Source: Thiobacillaceae bacterium
GTDB taxonomy: Bacteria > Pseudomonadota > Gammaproteobacteria > Burkholderiales > Thiobacillaceae
DNA: 17,240 nucleotides
NCBI GenBank assembly: GCA_012274165.1
Contig: JAAPAA010000187.1
Span: forward strand, 1 to 17,240
Direction: 5' to 3'
Part shown: positions 16,568-17,240 of the stretch, piece after piece
Layout of the letters: the number at the start of each line of letters is the position of its first letter
How positions within the stretch are numbered: position 1 is the stretch's first letter
Notes under the pieces: generated by a model
What the model was told of the DNA's origin: nothing
Databases searched by the model: none
What the model saw: only the letters and a program-made list of their open reading frames with translations
Program-made: the position numbers and the translations under genes

Positions 16568-17240
16568 ATGTCTTCCGACCTCGCGCAGCAACTGCTGCTT
16601 AAAACACTGCTGCCCCTGGCTTTGCTGATCGCGGCCGGTGGTATCTGGCCGCGCTGGCAAAGCGGCATTTCCATCATCGGCCTGCGCGGTGAAATCAACC
16701 GGCTGGTGCTGAATTTATTCGCGCCGGTGCTGTTTTTCGCGGCGGGCGCGGCTGCCACGGTCGATTTGAGTCTGCTGCAGGTGCCGCTGATTTTGGGCGC
16801 AGCCACACTGGCCGGCTTGGGACTGGCTGCGCTGGCGCTGTTTGCCACCCCGCTCGGGCGCGGCCTGTCACGCCCTGAGCGCGGCTCGATCGTGCTGGCA
16901 TCCGGTTTCGGCAATGTGCTGTTCTTCGGTTACCCCTTTCTTTCCACGGTTTTTGGCGAACGCGGCGGACGGTATCCTTTCTTCGCTGACATGCTTGCCG
17001 CCACGCCGCTGCTGTGGTCGCTTGGCGTCTGGATCGCCTTTCGCTGCGGCAAGCACACAGAACACGCCTCGTTCCTGGCAATGTGGCTGAAACTGCCGCC
17101 GGTGTGGGGGTTTGCTGCCGGTCTGCTGGTCAACCTGTCCGGCCTGCCATTGACGCCGCTGATCGAGGCTGCGCGCTGGGCCGGCAGCCCGACGATCCCG
17201 CTGATGCTGTTTGTGCTCGGGCTGACGATTCCCTGGCACG
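16568..17240 (+). CDS. AEC-family (auxin efflux carrier-type) permease, 3' end outside the window
   Basis: The frame is open from the ATG at 16568 to the right edge (224 codons and one base), with no stop. The product is very hydrophobic, with about six or seven membrane helices in view. It matches the AEC/Mem_trans pattern: an early helix, then RGEINRLVLNLFAPVLFFAAGAA, a conserved central GFGNVLFFGYPFLSTVFGERG, and a second half with LPPVWGFAAGLLVNLSGLPLTPLIEAARWAG and PLMLFVLGLTI. Family members export or import organic acids and related compounds; the substrate here is unknown. No good ribosome-binding site precedes the ATG, and an in-frame stop at 16538-16540 rules out a longer N terminus. 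TATGAT at 16533-16538 could be a -10 box, but no -35 is evident. Confidence 0.78.
   Translation, partial: MSSDLAQQLLLKTLLPLALLIAAGGIWPRWQSGISIIGLRGEINRLVLNLFAPVLFFAAGAAATVDLSLLQVPLILGAATLAGLGLAALALFATPLGRGLSRPERGSIVLASGFGNVLFFGYPFLSTVFGERGGRYPFFADMLAATPLLWSLGVWIAFRCGKHTEHASFLAMWLKLPPVWGFAAGLLVNLSGLPLTPLIEAARWAGSPTIPLMLFVLGLTIPWH

Overview
The window is chromosomal sequence of high-GC, coding-dense character, most likely from a betaproteobacterium. A Thiobacillus/Nitrosomonadales-like organism is my guess from protein style, not a search result. Supporting signs are a groESL operon under both a sigma-32-like promoter and a CIRCE operator, an OmpR/EnvZ-type pair, bioA, and an ActP-type symporter operon. 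I see no insertion sequence, phage gene, CRISPR array or integration scar. No gap between genes exceeds 300 bases.

Layout. 1-1978 (+): the end of an OmpR-family response regulator overlapping a membrane histidine kinase. 1987-3309 (-): bioA, converging on the kinase. 3326-5572 (+): sigma-32-like promoter, perfect CIRCE palindrome, groES, groEL and a terminator. 5625-6317 (+): a DnaQ-like DEDDh exonuclease. 6331-10776 (-): a probable operon, transcribed right to left, of a cNMP-binding/CBS/DUF294 nucleotidyltransferase-like protein, a DUF485 membrane protein and an ActP-type symporter, ending in a terminator. 10865-11084 (+): promoter, tRNA-Phe(GAA) and a bidirectional terminator. 11107-15344 (-): a two-gene signalling operon of a soluble HDOD/GAF-like histidine kinase followed by a REC-PAS-GGDEF-EAL protein. 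15503-16477 (+): a PBP7/PbpG-type penicillin-binding protein. 16568-17240 (+): the start of an AEC-family transporter that runs off the window.

How the genes work together. The exonuclease, DUF294 protein, DUF485 protein and symporter resemble a set that recurs in other proteobacteria. Here the exonuclease is on the opposite strand, and the symporter carries a charged insert of about 115 residues before its last membrane helix. The HDOD kinase and the REC-PAS-GGDEF-EAL protein are very probably a cognate pair linking a cytoplasmic signal to c-di-GMP turnover. The groESL upstream region also holds the start of divergent bioA, so the CIRCE operator lies in the probable bioA leader or promoter.

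Most of the window is ordinary core genome. The points most worth a second look are the ActP insert, the HDOD kinase/c-di-GMP pair, the CIRCE-bioA arrangement, the nearly leaderless start of the kinase operon, and an A-C mismatch in the T stem of tRNA-Phe.
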